Assembly: GCF_010868145.1 (NCBI RefSeq) | Contig: NZ_JAAGUY010000002.1 | Location: forward strand, 54,201-118,200 | Source of the DNA: Nocardia cyriacigeorgica | Lineage (GTDB): Bacteria; Actinomycetota; Actinomycetes; Mycobacteriales; Mycobacteriaceae | Length of the DNA: 64,000 bases | Direction: 5' to 3' | Part shown: one piece after another, positions 28,888 to 37,068 of the stretch | How the letters are laid out: each line of letters opens with the position of its first letter | Numbering within the stretch: the stretch's first letter is position 1 | The notes under the pieces: model-generated | Told to the model about the DNA's origin: nothing | Databases searched by the model: none | What the model saw: the letters and a program-made list of their open reading frames with translations, nothing else | Translations under genes and position numbers: made by a program

Positions 28888-29798
28888 AGGTCGGCAACCC
28901 CCTTTCGTAATTGGGTCAGCCACTGCGCGGACTCCTCGTCCGACGGCGGCGGTGCCCCGGTGGCCGAGGTGGCGGGCCAGGAACCGAGGAATCGAATCCG
29001 TGCCGTGCGGTGCAGGGCCTTGAGCGCCTCGGCGACCGCCGCATCGTCGATGTGGCCGACGCAGTCCAGGTAGAACCGATAGGTGCCCATACCCGTCCGG
29101 GTTGGTCGTGATTCGATTCGGGTCAGATCGATGCCACGGGTGGAGAACTCGCCGAAGGCTCGCATGAGCGCACCGGGTTCGTTCGGCAGGTCCAGCACGA
29201 TGGAGGTGCGATCGGCACCGGTAGGCTGTGGTGCCACGCGCGGCCTGGTGACCAGCACGAACCGGGTGATCGCGTCCTCATGGTCGGCCACGCCTTCAGC
29301 AAGGGCCGCCAGGCCGAGACGTTGTCCTGCCAGCGTGGTGGAGACGGCAGCGTCGGCGTGGCCTGCGAGCACATCCTCTGCCGCGGCCGCGTTCGAGGCC
29401 GATACATAACTCACGGCGCCGGGTAGGTTGCGTTCGAGCCAGAGGCGCACCTGCGCGGCGGCGACCGGATAGGCGGCCACCGACCGCACATCGCCGAGCT
29501 CGGTGCCGGCAGGGGCGAGGATCGCGAAGCTGACTTCGAGTTCGGTCTCGGCGATGATCTGCAGCCGCGGCCCGACGGCCAGCGAATCCAGCGTCGCGGG
29601 GATCGAGCCCTCCACCGAGCTCTCGATCGGCACGACGGCGCCGTCGACGTCACCCGAACGGATCAGATCGAGCGCGGCGCCCTGACTGGGCGCGGCGATC
29701 CGCTCGACCGGCCCGTCGAAGGACCCCGAGGATTCGAGTTCGGCGAGGGCCATCTCGGTGAAGGTTCCGGAGGGCCCGAAATACGCTATTCGCGGCAC
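28884..29798 (-). CDS. pheA: prephenate dehydratase
   Basis: The 304-residue enzyme converts prephenate to phenylpyruvate in phenylalanine synthesis. The catalytic domain has IAYFGPSGTFTEMA, the PIESSVEGSI region and the catalytic ITRFVLV. The C-terminal ACT domain has GALMRAFGEFSTRGIDLTRI followed by ESRPT, the phenylalanine-sensing motifs for feedback inhibition. I chose GTG 29798 because residues upstream are Arg/Pro-rich and unlike the family. It is coupled to the downstream phosphatase. Confidence 0.95.
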   Translation of the reverse strand: MPRIAYFGPSGTFTEMALAELESSGSFDGPVERIAAPSQGAALDLIRSGDVDGAVVPIESSVEGSIPATLDSLAVGPRLQIIAETELEVSFAILAPAGTELGDVRSVAAYPVAAAQVRLWLERNLPGAVSYVSASNAAAAEDVLAGHADAAVSTTLAGQRLGLAALAEGVADHEDAITRFVLVTRPRVAPQPTGADRTSIVLDLPNEPGALMRAFGEFSTRGIDLTRIESRPTRTGMGTYRFYLDCVGHIDDAAVAEALKALHRTARIRFLGSWPATSATGAPPPSDEESAQWLTQLRKGVADL

Positions 29799-29863
29799 GC
29801 CTACGAGATTACTTGCGTAGCCGAGCGTGTCTCGCTGACTTCCCCGGGCCGGGAACGGTCGGG

Positions 29864-30274
29864 CTATCGGTCGGCGACTGGACGCAGCACCTCGCCGAGC
29901 GCGCGACCGAGCTGGTCCGGGTACTCGGTCTCGATGGCGAGCAATACTCCGCGCACCGCCTCGATCGCCTGCGGATTCAGGCCGGTGAGGAAGGCGATAT
30001 CGGGTGTTGTCAGCGCGGTGCGGATGTCCTCGCCGCACAGGGCGGCGGCGGTACCGGCGACCATGGCCAGCGCGCGATCGGGAACGGCGGTCCGTGCGAT
30101 CAGGCCGGTGTCGGAGTGGGCGGCTTCGGCGAGGATGTCGGCGATCTCGGCATCCTCGGCATCCGCGTCGATCACCCGGCCCGCCGGTGCCGAACCGGGC
30201 GCGACCACGAGGCCGTCGACCAGGCTCCGCCGCGCGGGCACCGTCAACGCGACCAAGACCGGCTCGCTGCTCAT
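29864..30274 (-). CDS. conserved hypothetical protein upstream of pheA
   Basis: The 136-residue acidic, Ala-rich protein has no recognised domain or membrane segment. TAAGTT (30287-30282) ends 7 nt before ATG 30274, a leaderless arrangement like other genes in the window; an in-frame GTG at 30292 lies upstream of that element. It is 65 bp upstream of pheA on the same strand and may be co-transcribed with it. Confidence 0.55.
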   Translation of the reverse strand: MSSEPVLVALTVPARRSLVDGLVVAPGSAPAGRVIDADAEDAEIADILAEAAHSDTGLIARTAVPDRALAMVAGTAAALCGEDIRTALTTPDIAFLTGLNPQAIEAVRGVLLAIETEYPDQLGRALGEVLRPVADR

Positions 30275-30330
30275 GGCATTCAACTTACTCACCGGCCGCG
30301 ATCTGGTGTTGCGGACATCCCCACGTTCGC

Positions 30331-30349
30331 TTAGGTTAGGTTAACCTAA
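30331..30349 (+). promoter_or_regulatory. IdeR/DtxR iron box
   Basis: TTAGGTTAGGTTAACCTAA differs at one position from the mycobacterial IdeR consensus TTAGGTTAGSCTAACCTAA. It lies 47 bp before the ATG of the DUF2470 gene. Iron-loaded IdeR would repress transcription here. The M. tuberculosis gene at the corresponding place (Rv3839) is, as I recall, also iron- and IdeR-regulated. Confidence 0.85.
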
Positions 30350-30395
30350 TTGAGTAGTTGTGAAGTGGGGCACGGTTCACCCAGTGGAGGTTTGT

Positions 30396-31154
30396 ATGCC
30401 GGAGACGATCAGCGCACCGACGACCGCCGAGCGGGTCCGTAGCGCGTGTGCGCATGCCGAGTATTCGGTGCTGGCGCTGCCCGGCACCGATCCCATCCCC
30501 ACCTCGGTGCATCATCTGCGCGAATGCGGCGACGCCGTGATCGCCGTCCCCCGCGACAGCGCCGCCGCGCATGCCGCGGCCTCCGGCGCCGCGGGCGCCC
30601 CGGCCGTCCTCGAACTCACCGATCACGCACCGCTGCCGCTGCGCGAGCCCGTCCGCGCGCTGGTGTGGCTGCGCGGCTGGGTGCGGGCGGTCCCCGCACA
30701 GGCACAGCGCGCGCTGGCCACCGAAGTGGCCAAGGAGAACCCCGATCCCGGGCTGCTCGACGTCGGGCATACCGCCACACTGTTGCGGCTGGTGATCAAT
30801 TCGGCCGTTGTCGCCGATTCCACCGGCGCCGAATCGGTGTGTGTGGAGGAGCTGCGGCTGGCCCAACCGGATCCGTTCTGCACCATGGAATCGGCCTGGC
30901 TGCAGCATATGGACGCCGATCACGCCGATGTCGTCTCCCAGCTCGCTCGCCATCTGCCGCCCCGGCTGCAGCGCGGCAGCGTGCACCCATTGGCCATCGA
31001 CCGCTACGGGGTCACGCTTCGCGTCGAGGGCCAGGACGGCGACCACGACTTCCGCCTGCCCTTCGCCACACCCGCCGACGACATCGAATCCCTCAGCCGA
31101 GCGGTCCGCCTGCTGGCCGGTTGCCCCTTCCTCAACGGTCTGCGCCGCATCTGA
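30396..31154 (+). CDS. DUF2470 protein, iron-regulated, possibly haem-binding
   Basis: The 252-residue cytoplasmic protein has a C-terminal DUF2470 domain (about residues 160-250: AWLQHMDADHADVVSQLARH, then HPLAIDRYGVTLRV). The N-terminal part is compatible with a split-barrel PNPOx-like fold. DUF2470 occurs in HugZ-type haem oxygenases. Together with the iron box this suggests a role in haem-iron handling, though haem ligands cannot be assigned from sequence. GTGGAGG lies 6 nt before ATG 30396. Confidence 0.8.
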   Translation: MPETISAPTTAERVRSACAHAEYSVLALPGTDPIPTSVHHLRECGDAVIAVPRDSAAAHAAASGAAGAPAVLELTDHAPLPLREPVRALVWLRGWVRAVPAQAQRALATEVAKENPDPGLLDVGHTATLLRLVINSAVVADSTGAESVCVEELRLAQPDPFCTMESAWLQHMDADHADVVSQLARHLPPRLQRGSVHPLAIDRYGVTLRVEGQDGDHDFRLPFATPADDIESLSRAVRLLAGCPFLNGLRRI

Positions 31155-31191
31155 GAGCACCGTCCGCACCCGCGGGCAATAGATTCGCCCC

Positions 31192-31980
31192 ATGCGCGAT
31201 GACGTCGGCCGGGCGGACACCGGTGAGCTGACCGATCGAGAACGGACCGGTATCCGGATCGAGATCCTGGTGGTCCTCGGCGTCACCTTCGGATTGAGTG
31301 GGCTCACCGCGGCGCTGTCGCTGGTGGAGAGTGCGCTCGAGCCGGGCGACGTCAGCGAGCAAACCGTCGCACTCAATGCGTCTCGCTCGGCCCAATCGAT
31401 CATCGATCTGCTGTTCCAGCTGCTCAGCGTGTTGCGGCTGACGGCGTGGGCTGCGCTCGGGCTGTACCTGCTGTGGCGTAGCGGCATCGGACCCCGCGCT
31501 ATCGGACTGGCCCGCATGCGATGGCGTCCTGATGGTCTGCACGGTCTGGCGCTCGCTGCCGTGATCGGGCTGCCCGGGCTCGCGCTGTATCTGATCGCGC
31601 ACGCGGCGGGCGTCAGTGTGACGATCGTGCCGAGCTCGCTCGACGATCACTGGTGGCGGCTGCCCGCACTCATCCTGTCGGCCTGCGCCAACTCCGCCGC
31701 CGAAGAGATCATCGTGGTGGCCTACCTGATCACCCGCCTTCGTGCCCTCGGCTGGTCGGACAACCGCTCCCTGCTGGCTTCGGCTCTGCTGCGCGGCAGC
31801 TACCACCTCTATCAGGGCCTCGGCGGTGGGCTGGGCAATATCGTGATGGGCCTGGTCTTCGGCCGCTACTGGCAGCGCACCGGCCGCCTGTGGCCGCTGG
31901 TGATCGCCCACGCGCTGATCGATGCCGTCGCCTATATCGGCTACACGGCGCTGCGTGGACGGGTCGGCTGGCTGCCGTGA
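31192..31980 (+). CDS. CPBP-family intramembrane glutamic endopeptidase-like protein
   Basis: The 262-residue membrane protein has about eight hydrophobic segments and the CPBP (ABI) motifs: AEEIIVVAYLITRLR (paired Glu), GSYHLYQG (His) and IAHALIDA (His). The family includes prenyl-protein proteases and immunity proteins. TAGATT (31180-31185) ends 6 nt before the ATG, suggesting a leaderless mRNA. Substrate unknown. Confidence 0.83.
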   Translation: MRDDVGRADTGELTDRERTGIRIEILVVLGVTFGLSGLTAALSLVESALEPGDVSEQTVALNASRSAQSIIDLLFQLLSVLRLTAWAALGLYLLWRSGIGPRAIGLARMRWRPDGLHGLALAAVIGLPGLALYLIAHAAGVSVTIVPSSLDDHWWRLPALILSACANSAAEEIIVVAYLITRLRALGWSDNRSLLASALLRGSYHLYQGLGGGLGNIVMGLVFGRYWQRTGRLWPLVIAHALIDAVAYIGYTALRGRVGWLP

Positions 31981-32050
31981 GCGACGACACCGGTGTTTCA
32001 CCCAGCCGTCGGGTAACAAACGCGGCCGAAGTGGGTAAGTAGAGTTCAAC

Positions 32051-33739
32051 ATGATGAACGGCGACGACCCACGGAGGCGCCGGGTCCCGCCGCAGGGGTC
32101 GCCCGGGCAGCCCAGCGCGCATCCAGGCGAACCGGGTATGCCCGGCCCCCGGCCAGGTGGGCATCCCGCCGACCCCGGCAGGCGCCCCGCACCGGACGAG
32201 CGCCATGGTCGACCACAACCCGGTGCGGGCAGACCCGCCCCCGGCGCGCGCCCCTCCGACCACGCCGGATATCCCGACGCCCGCAGGGGCGAGCCGCCGG
32301 CTCGCCGTCCCGACCCCGGCCGACGCCCCCCGGCGCCCGGCCCGCATCCCGGTGAGCGGGGTATGCGCCGTCCCGAAGCATTCCGAGGCGATCCAGGACA
32401 ACGCAAGGACGGTCCGCGCCGGGAGCAGGACGATCCCCGGCTGCGACGACCCGCGCCGTCCGCCGATCCGCCACATATCGAGCCGACCCAGGTGATGCAT
32501 CGTGACGGCCGCGGTTACGCGCCGCCGCTGGCCTGGTCGGAGGTACCTGACACCCCCGCCGACCGGCGGTCACCGCCGCCCGCTCACGACGGCAGGACCA
32601 AACGCGAGACGGTCGCCTCCCACGATCAGGCATACGCCCCGCCGCCGTACCGCGAATCCACCCACGCGCCGACGCAGAAACCCGTCCCGTTCCGCGAGGA
32701 CGAACCTCCGGGCAGACGGCGCGGCGATGTTCCGCCACCGCCGCCGAGCCGCCCGCCACGCGGTGGTGGGCGGGCGCCGCGACCGCCGCGGCCCAAGCGC
32801 AAACGGCATATCTTCCGGTGGATCCTGGTCATGCTCGTCGTGTTCGCGCTGCTGATAGTGACCGCGGTCATCCAGCTCGATCGGACCTTGCACCGCATCG
32901 ACGCTCTGGCCGACTACGCCGATCGCGTCGGCGATACCCCGGGAACCAACTGGCTGCTCGTCGGTTCGGACAGTCGATCCGGCCTGTCGTCCGATCAGGA
33001 GCAGGGCCTGGCCACCGGTGGTGAGGTCGGTCCGGAACGCACCGACACCATCATCCTGGTGCACGTCCCACCGTCGGGCCGAACGACGCTGGTGAGTCTG
33101 CCGCGCGACTCCTATGTCAGCATTCCGGGCTACGGCCAGGACAAGCTCAACGCCTCCTTTGCCTTCGGCGGCCCGCAACTGCTCGTGCAATCGGTGGAGA
33201 TCGCCACCGGCCTGCACATCGACCATTACGCGCAGATCGGATTCGCCGGATTCGCCGGCGTGGTCGACGCGCTCGGAGGCATCGACGTCTGTGTGCCGCA
33301 GCCCATCGACGACCCGCTCGCGGGCGTCAACCTCGCCGCGGGCTGCCAGACCTTGAACGGCCCGCAGGCCCTGGGTTTCGTGCGCAGCCGCGCCACAGCG
33401 CTCGCCGATATCGACCGGATGAACAACCAGCGGCTGTTCCTGTCCGCGCTCCTGGAGCAGGCCACGAGCCCGACAACGCTCGCCAACCCGTTCAAGCTGT
33501 GGCCGATGGCCCGGGACACCGCGACATCGCTCACCGTCGACAACGGGGACCACATCTGGGATCTGGCTCGGCTCGGCTGGGCGCTGCGCGGCGACACGCT
33601 GGCCACGACAGTGCCGATCGGCGGCTTCAGCGACACCTCCAGCGGCAATGTGCTGCTGTGGGACAAGGCCAATGCGAGCCGATTCTTCGAGGCGCTCGCG
33701 GCCGGTCGACCCATTCCGGAGGACCTGCGCGGCGAGTAA
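32051..33739 (+). CDS. LytR-CpsA-Psr (LCP) family cell-wall ligase (Rv3840-like position)
   Basis: The 562-residue protein has an exceptionally long cytoplasmic N-terminus, about 250 residues rich in Pro, Arg and Gly. One membrane helix follows (WILVMLVVFALLIVTAVIQL, about 257-276). The extracellular LCP domain has DSRSG, RTDTIILVHVPPSGRTTLVS, LPRDSYV and the Arg-rich FVRSRATALADIDRMNNQ. LCP enzymes attach arabinogalactan or other glycopolymers to peptidoglycan. TAGAGT (32040-32045) ends 5 nt before the ATG, so translation is probably leaderless. The ferritin genes follow directly. Confidence 0.9.
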   Translation: MMNGDDPRRRRVPPQGSPGQPSAHPGEPGMPGPRPGGHPADPGRRPAPDERHGRPQPGAGRPAPGARPSDHAGYPDARRGEPPARRPDPGRRPPAPGPHPGERGMRRPEAFRGDPGQRKDGPRREQDDPRLRRPAPSADPPHIEPTQVMHRDGRGYAPPLAWSEVPDTPADRRSPPPAHDGRTKRETVASHDQAYAPPPYRESTHAPTQKPVPFREDEPPGRRRGDVPPPPPSRPPRGGGRAPRPPRPKRKRHIFRWILVMLVVFALLIVTAVIQLDRTLHRIDALADYADRVGDTPGTNWLLVGSDSRSGLSSDQEQGLATGGEVGPERTDTIILVHVPPSGRTTLVSLPRDSYVSIPGYGQDKLNASFAFGGPQLLVQSVEIATGLHIDHYAQIGFAGFAGVVDALGGIDVCVPQPIDDPLAGVNLAAGCQTLNGPQALGFVRSRATALADIDRMNNQRLFLSALLEQATSPTTLANPFKLWPMARDTATSLTVDNGDHIWDLARLGWALRGDTLATTVPIGGFSDTSSGNVLLWDKANASRFFEALAAGRPIPEDLRGE

Positions 33740-33749
33740 CGTCGGACAC

Positions 33750-34301
33750 ATGCCCGACACCGACGTCGGCCGGTCGTTCCCGGCCATGCTGCGCGATCAG
33801 ATCCGGCACGGATTCACCGCGGGCCAGCAGTATCTGGCTGCCGCGGTGTACTTCGAGGCCGACCGACTACCCCAGTTGGCACGACATTGTTACGGCCGCT
33901 CCGACGAACATCGCGGGCATGCGCTGCGCATGGTGCAGCATCTGCTCGACCGTGATCTCGAGGTCGCCGTCGGCGGTCTGGACGAAGTCCGGCCCAGCTT
34001 CGAATCCCCCCATGCCGCATTATCTTTCCTGCTCGCCAGGGAGAAGACACTGACCGATCAGACCATCGAGCTCGCGAAGGCCGCCCGCGCCTCCGGTGAC
34101 TATCTCGGTGAACAGTTCGTGCAGTGGTTTCTGGAACAGCAGATGGACGAGGTCGCCGGGATGACGACGTTGCTGACGGTGCTCGAGCGGGCCGCGGGCA
34201 ACCTGTTCGATGTCGAGGAATTCGCCGCGCGTGAGCTGCGTACTCCCGTCAAGCCTGCCGCCGACACGATGCCGAAAATGGCTGGGACAGTGCGCAACTA
34301 A
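33750..34301 (+). CDS. ferritin paralogue with altered ferroxidase-site residues
   Basis: The 183-residue ferritin-like four-helix protein aligns throughout with the next gene. The conserved helix-A Glu (Glu23 in the neighbour) is Gly21 here, in QIRHGFTAG. The ExxH of helix B (Glu56 and His59 in the neighbour) has become His54 and His57, in DEHRGH. Other residues (REKTLTDQ, QQMDEVAG) are kept. The ferroxidase site is thus probably impaired or changed, as in light-chain-type subunits. TAACGT overlaps the LCP stop and ends 7 nt before ATG 33750, the same element and spacing as in the second ferritin. Mixed shells with that ferritin are plausible. Confidence 0.82.
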   Translation: MPDTDVGRSFPAMLRDQIRHGFTAGQQYLAAAVYFEADRLPQLARHCYGRSDEHRGHALRMVQHLLDRDLEVAVGGLDEVRPSFESPHAALSFLLAREKTLTDQTIELAKAARASGDYLGEQFVQWFLEQQMDEVAGMTTLLTVLERAAGNLFDVEEFAARELRTPVKPAADTMPKMAGTVRN

Positions 34302-34320
34302 TTAGGAAACACTATCCTCA
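34302..34320 (+). promoter_or_regulatory. weak candidate iron box before the second ferritin
   Basis: TTAGGAAACACTATCCTCA matches the IdeR consensus at 13 of 19 positions and keeps both half-site cores (TTAGG and CCT). It lies about 40 bp upstream of the proposed -10 (TAACGT, 34360-34365), a position suited to activation. M. tuberculosis bfrB is activated by IdeR. Confidence 0.4.
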
Positions 34321-34372
34321 ATAAGGGTCGACTTGGATGACAAGGGCGCTGACCAGCGATAACGTCTGTGTC

Positions 34373-34921
34373 ATGTCCAGCCATCCGGAAAACCCACGCA
34401 GCAAATTCCACAGCCTGCTCCACGATCAGATCCGGCATGAATTCAATGCCGAGCATCAGTACATCGCGATTGCGGTTTGGTTCGACAATGCCGACCTGCC
34501 GCAGTTGGCAAAACGCTTCTATGCCCAGGCCGTAGAGGAACGTAACCACGCGATGATGATCGTGCAGTACTTCCTCGATCGGGATATCAGCATCGAACTC
34601 GGCGGCATCGACGGTGCGAAATCGCATTTCGAGAATGCCCGCGAGCCCATCGCATTGGCGCTGGCGCAGGAGAAGACGGTCACCGACCAGATCATCCAGC
34701 TGGCGAGCACCGCCCGCGAAGAGGGTGACTACCTGGGCGAGCAGTTCATGCAGTGGTTCCTGAAGGAGCAGGTCGAGGAGGTTGCCAATATGAACACCCT
34801 CCTGACGATCGCCGATCGCGCCGGGTCGAACCTGTTCGATCTGGAGGAATTCATCGCCCGCGAAATGAGCGGCCCCAGCAATACTTCGGGTGCGCCGTCA
34901 GCCGCGGGTGGGTCGGTGTAA
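34373..34921 (+). CDS. ferritin (BfrB-like) with canonical ferroxidase centre
   Basis: The 182-residue protein closely follows M. tuberculosis BfrB, including DQIRHEFNAEHQY, VEERNHAMM, EKTVTDQ, EQFMQWFLKEQVEEV and the SGAPSAAGG tail. The ferroxidase ligands Glu23, Glu56 and His59 are present. It oxidises Fe(II) and stores iron in a 24-mer shell. TAACGT ends 7 nt before the ATG, so the mRNA is probably leaderless. A weak iron box lies upstream and a terminator hairpin downstream. Confidence 0.93.
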   Translation: MSSHPENPRSKFHSLLHDQIRHEFNAEHQYIAIAVWFDNADLPQLAKRFYAQAVEERNHAMMIVQYFLDRDISIELGGIDGAKSHFENAREPIALALAQEKTVTDQIIQLASTAREEGDYLGEQFMQWFLKEQVEEVANMNTLLTIADRAGSNLFDLEEFIAREMSGPSNTSGAPSAAGGSV

Positions 34922-34953
34922 GACCGCTTTACGAAACCGTCAGACAGAGCAAC

Positions 34954-34989
34954 GGCAGGCCCAGCACTTCGCGACGCGCTGGGCCTGCC
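34954..34989. terminator. bidirectional hairpin between ferritin and a small minus-strand ORF
   Basis: A 12-bp perfect stem (34954-34965 with 34978-34989) has a 12-nt loop and no strong T tract. It lies 33 bp after the ferritin stop and 15 bp after the stop of the convergent 20-codon ORF, so it could serve both. Confidence 0.6.
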
Positions 34990-35003
34990 GAATTGCGCAC
35001 GCG

Positions 35004-35066
35004 TCAGCCCGCGCTGGCGCTCAGGCTGCTGATAAGCGTGGTCAGAAGCTCGAGAATGGCGTCCAT
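35004..35066 (-). CDS. putative 20-residue amphipathic peptide
   Basis: On the minus strand GTAGGGAAATTC precedes an ATG opening a 20-codon frame that begins MDAILELLTTLI and ends with Ser/Ala-rich residues. Ile/Leu at positions 4, 5, 7, 8, 11, 12 and 15 would line one face of a helix, as in phenol-soluble-modulin-like peptides or the short pore-forming peptides of Corynebacterium. A terminator hairpin follows its stop. An AT-richer region of about 230 bp precedes it. No larger gene occupies this strand here. Confidence 0.45.
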   Translation of the reverse strand: MDAILELLTTLISSLSASAG

Positions 35067-35302
35067 GAATTTCCCTACTTTCCTCATCGGCCGGTGAGGT
35101 TTCCCTCACCTTCACCAGCTTTCGGTGATGCAGAGAACGTAACGGAGCCGAGATTAGAAAGGAGTGTTTTTCACAAAATTACTCCGATGGAATTTCGAAG
35201 CCGCCAACAGCAACGGCTCCGGGCCCGGCACACCGCCGGACGCCGAAGCCGTCGTCATGTCTCAGCGCAGCGTCAACCGACCGCGCACCGCTCTATACGC
35301 AT
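35067..35302 (-). promoter_or_regulatory. leader/promoter region of the small peptide ORF
   Basis: This gap is unusually AT-rich for the window, with GTGAAAAACAC and TAATCT on the minus strand (about 35150-35185) as candidate promoter elements. A small stem-loop (TCACC/GGTGA around 35113-35129) and AGGAAAG lie closer to the ORF. No protein gene is seen apart from the 20-codon ORF downstream. Confidence 0.35.
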
Positions 35303-36223
35303 TCAGCGCAGCGTGACCTGGCGCGACCGCAGCCCGTCACGCGAACGCCGCTCCTCCGCCGACATCGGCGCATCCGAGGCCAACGCCTCCGCCAGCCGGG
35401 CACCGAACTCGATCGCAGGCGCGGTCCACTCGGACGCGTGACGCTCGGGATCCAGATCGAACACCGGCACCAGCAGCCCGTGGGTCCGGAAGGAGCCCGC
35501 GAAACGCGAACCCTCGCCCAGATGCAGGCCGCCCGCGGCGTGCAACCGGGCCAGCGCCAACATCAGATCGTCTTCCGGTTCCGGCCGCACCCAGCGCAGA
35601 TGGGCCTTGTCGCCGGCGTCGACCCACCACGCCGCGCCGATCGCGTCGCCACCAAGATCCAGCCGATCCGAGGGCATGATCGCCTGCTTGGCCTGCTCGA
35701 TCGTCGCGGCCACCTGCGGATCGGGCTCCACGCCTTCGGGCACCCACCAGTCGAAGTCCTGATGCACCGTCAACTCGAGCGCGGCGCCCGGGTCGATGAC
35801 GTCGGTCAGTGCGGGCCCACCCTCGACGCTCTCGGCGGAGGACAGCGATTCGCCCGGTTCAGCCGACTGGGTCCACAGGATGGCGGCGGCGATATCGGCG
35901 GCGGGATTCTCGCCTTCGGCCTGTACCTGTACGCCGACATAGCCGGTCGGCTCGTCACCGGCGCGCACCAGCGCGGCGACCGCACCCGGTAGCACCGTGG
36001 CGAGAACGACCGAACGCTCGGCCGCCGCACCCGGCGACAGCTTCAATGTCGCGGTCGCTGACGGCACGAACTCGCGCAACGCGACGAGATCACACTCGGC
36101 GGCCACACCCTGGAACGGGCGCGTGACGGACGCGGCGGCCTGTTCCTGCGCGGCACGCCGTTCGGCGAGACGCTGGGCCCGGTTCCCGCCGGGCTTCGGA
36201 CTGTTGCGCTTGCTCTTACCCAC
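35303..36223 (-). CDS. conserved actinobacterial protein (DUF5926-like)
   Basis: The 306-residue soluble protein starts with a Lys/Arg/Gln-rich segment (GKSKRNSPKPGGNRAQRLAE) followed by an acidic globular part with FDWWVPEGVEPDP, AIGAAWWVDAGDKAHLRW and a C-terminal Arg-rich end. I associate this pattern with DUF5926, whose function is unknown. TAGTTT (36237-36232) precedes the GTG by 8 nt. It is monocistronic in appearance, upstream of the small peptide ORF on the same strand. Confidence 0.68.
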   Translation of the reverse strand: MGKSKRNSPKPGGNRAQRLAERRAAQEQAAASVTRPFQGVAAECDLVALREFVPSATATLKLSPGAAAERSVVLATVLPGAVAALVRAGDEPTGYVGVQVQAEGENPAADIAAAILWTQSAEPGESLSSAESVEGGPALTDVIDPGAALELTVHQDFDWWVPEGVEPDPQVAATIEQAKQAIMPSDRLDLGGDAIGAAWWVDAGDKAHLRWVRPEPEDDLMLALARLHAAGGLHLGEGSRFAGSFRTHGLLVPVFDLDPERHASEWTAPAIEFGARLAEALASDAPMSAEERRSRDGLRSRQVTLR

Positions 36224-36300
36224 GGCTGGTCAAACTACACCGATACCGGGCCCGGGCTCCGCGCGCCACGCCTTCGTTCAGGGGCAGCATGGGGCCAACC

Positions 36301-37068
36301 CTAAGTGGTGGCCAGCAGCGCTTTGGTGCGGCCGGGATGATTGGTCGCCACCCAGCTGACGCCGAGGTCGGCGCACAACCGCACGTCCTCGGGGTCGTCG
36401 ACGGTCCAGCAGTAGGTGGCGCGGCCTGCGGCAGCCGCCTTGTCCACCAGGTCGGGATGCTCGCGCAGGGTCTTCACCGACGGGCCGACGGCGGTGGCGC
36501 CGACGGTGGTCGCGGCACTGCCGCCCAGGTAGCGCGAGGATTCACCGAGCAGCACCGTCGGCAGCAACGGGGCCGCGCGCCGGATCCGCCACACCGCGGT
36601 GGCCGCGAACGACATGACCACAGCCCTGGAGTGATCGGCGGAGGCCGGAGTGGCGATGCCGAAGCGCTGCAACTCGGCGAGCAATTTGTTCTCCACCAGT
36701 GCGCCGTAGCGGACCGGATGTTTGGTCTCGATGAACAGCTTGGTCGGGCGGCTGCGCCAGTCCAGCACGAGGCCGATCAGCTCAGCGAGCGTGAGGACCG
36801 TGGCCGGCTCGCCCGTGGCGCCGAAATCCAGCGCCTTCAGCTCGTCAAGGGTGAGTTCGCTGACCAGACCGCTGCCCGAGGATGTCCGGTCGACGGTGCG
36901 GTCGTGCACGCAGACCAGATGGCCGTCCCTGGTCAACCGGACATCGCATTCGACGCCGTCCGCGCCCTCCTGTAGGGCCAGCTCATAGGCGGCGAGGGTG
37001 TGCTCGGGGCGTTCGGCGGACGCGCCACGGTGCGCGACGACGAATGGCGCGCGATCGGACTGGTTCAC
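36301..37068 (-). CDS. glpQ: glycerophosphodiester phosphodiesterase
   Basis: The 255-residue TIM-barrel enzyme hydrolyses glycerophosphodiesters to glycerol-3-phosphate and an alcohol. Motifs are VVAHRGASAERPEHTLAAY, the metal-binding GADGVECDVRLTRDG and VCVHD, FIETKH, and the C-terminal YCWTVDDPEDVR. No signal peptide is visible. The GTG start overlaps the stop of the upstream DUF4328 gene (GTGA). The same pair exists in M. tuberculosis (glpQ1 and Rv3843c). Confidence 0.93.
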   Translation of the reverse strand: MNQSDRAPFVVAHRGASAERPEHTLAAYELALQEGADGVECDVRLTRDGHLVCVHDRTVDRTSSGSGLVSELTLDELKALDFGATGEPATVLTLAELIGLVLDWRSRPTKLFIETKHPVRYGALVENKLLAELQRFGIATPASADHSRAVVMSFAATAVWRIRRAAPLLPTVLLGESSRYLGGSAATTVGATAVGPSVKTLREHPDLVDKAAAAGRATYCWTVDDPEDVRLCADLGVSWVATNHPGRTKALLATT

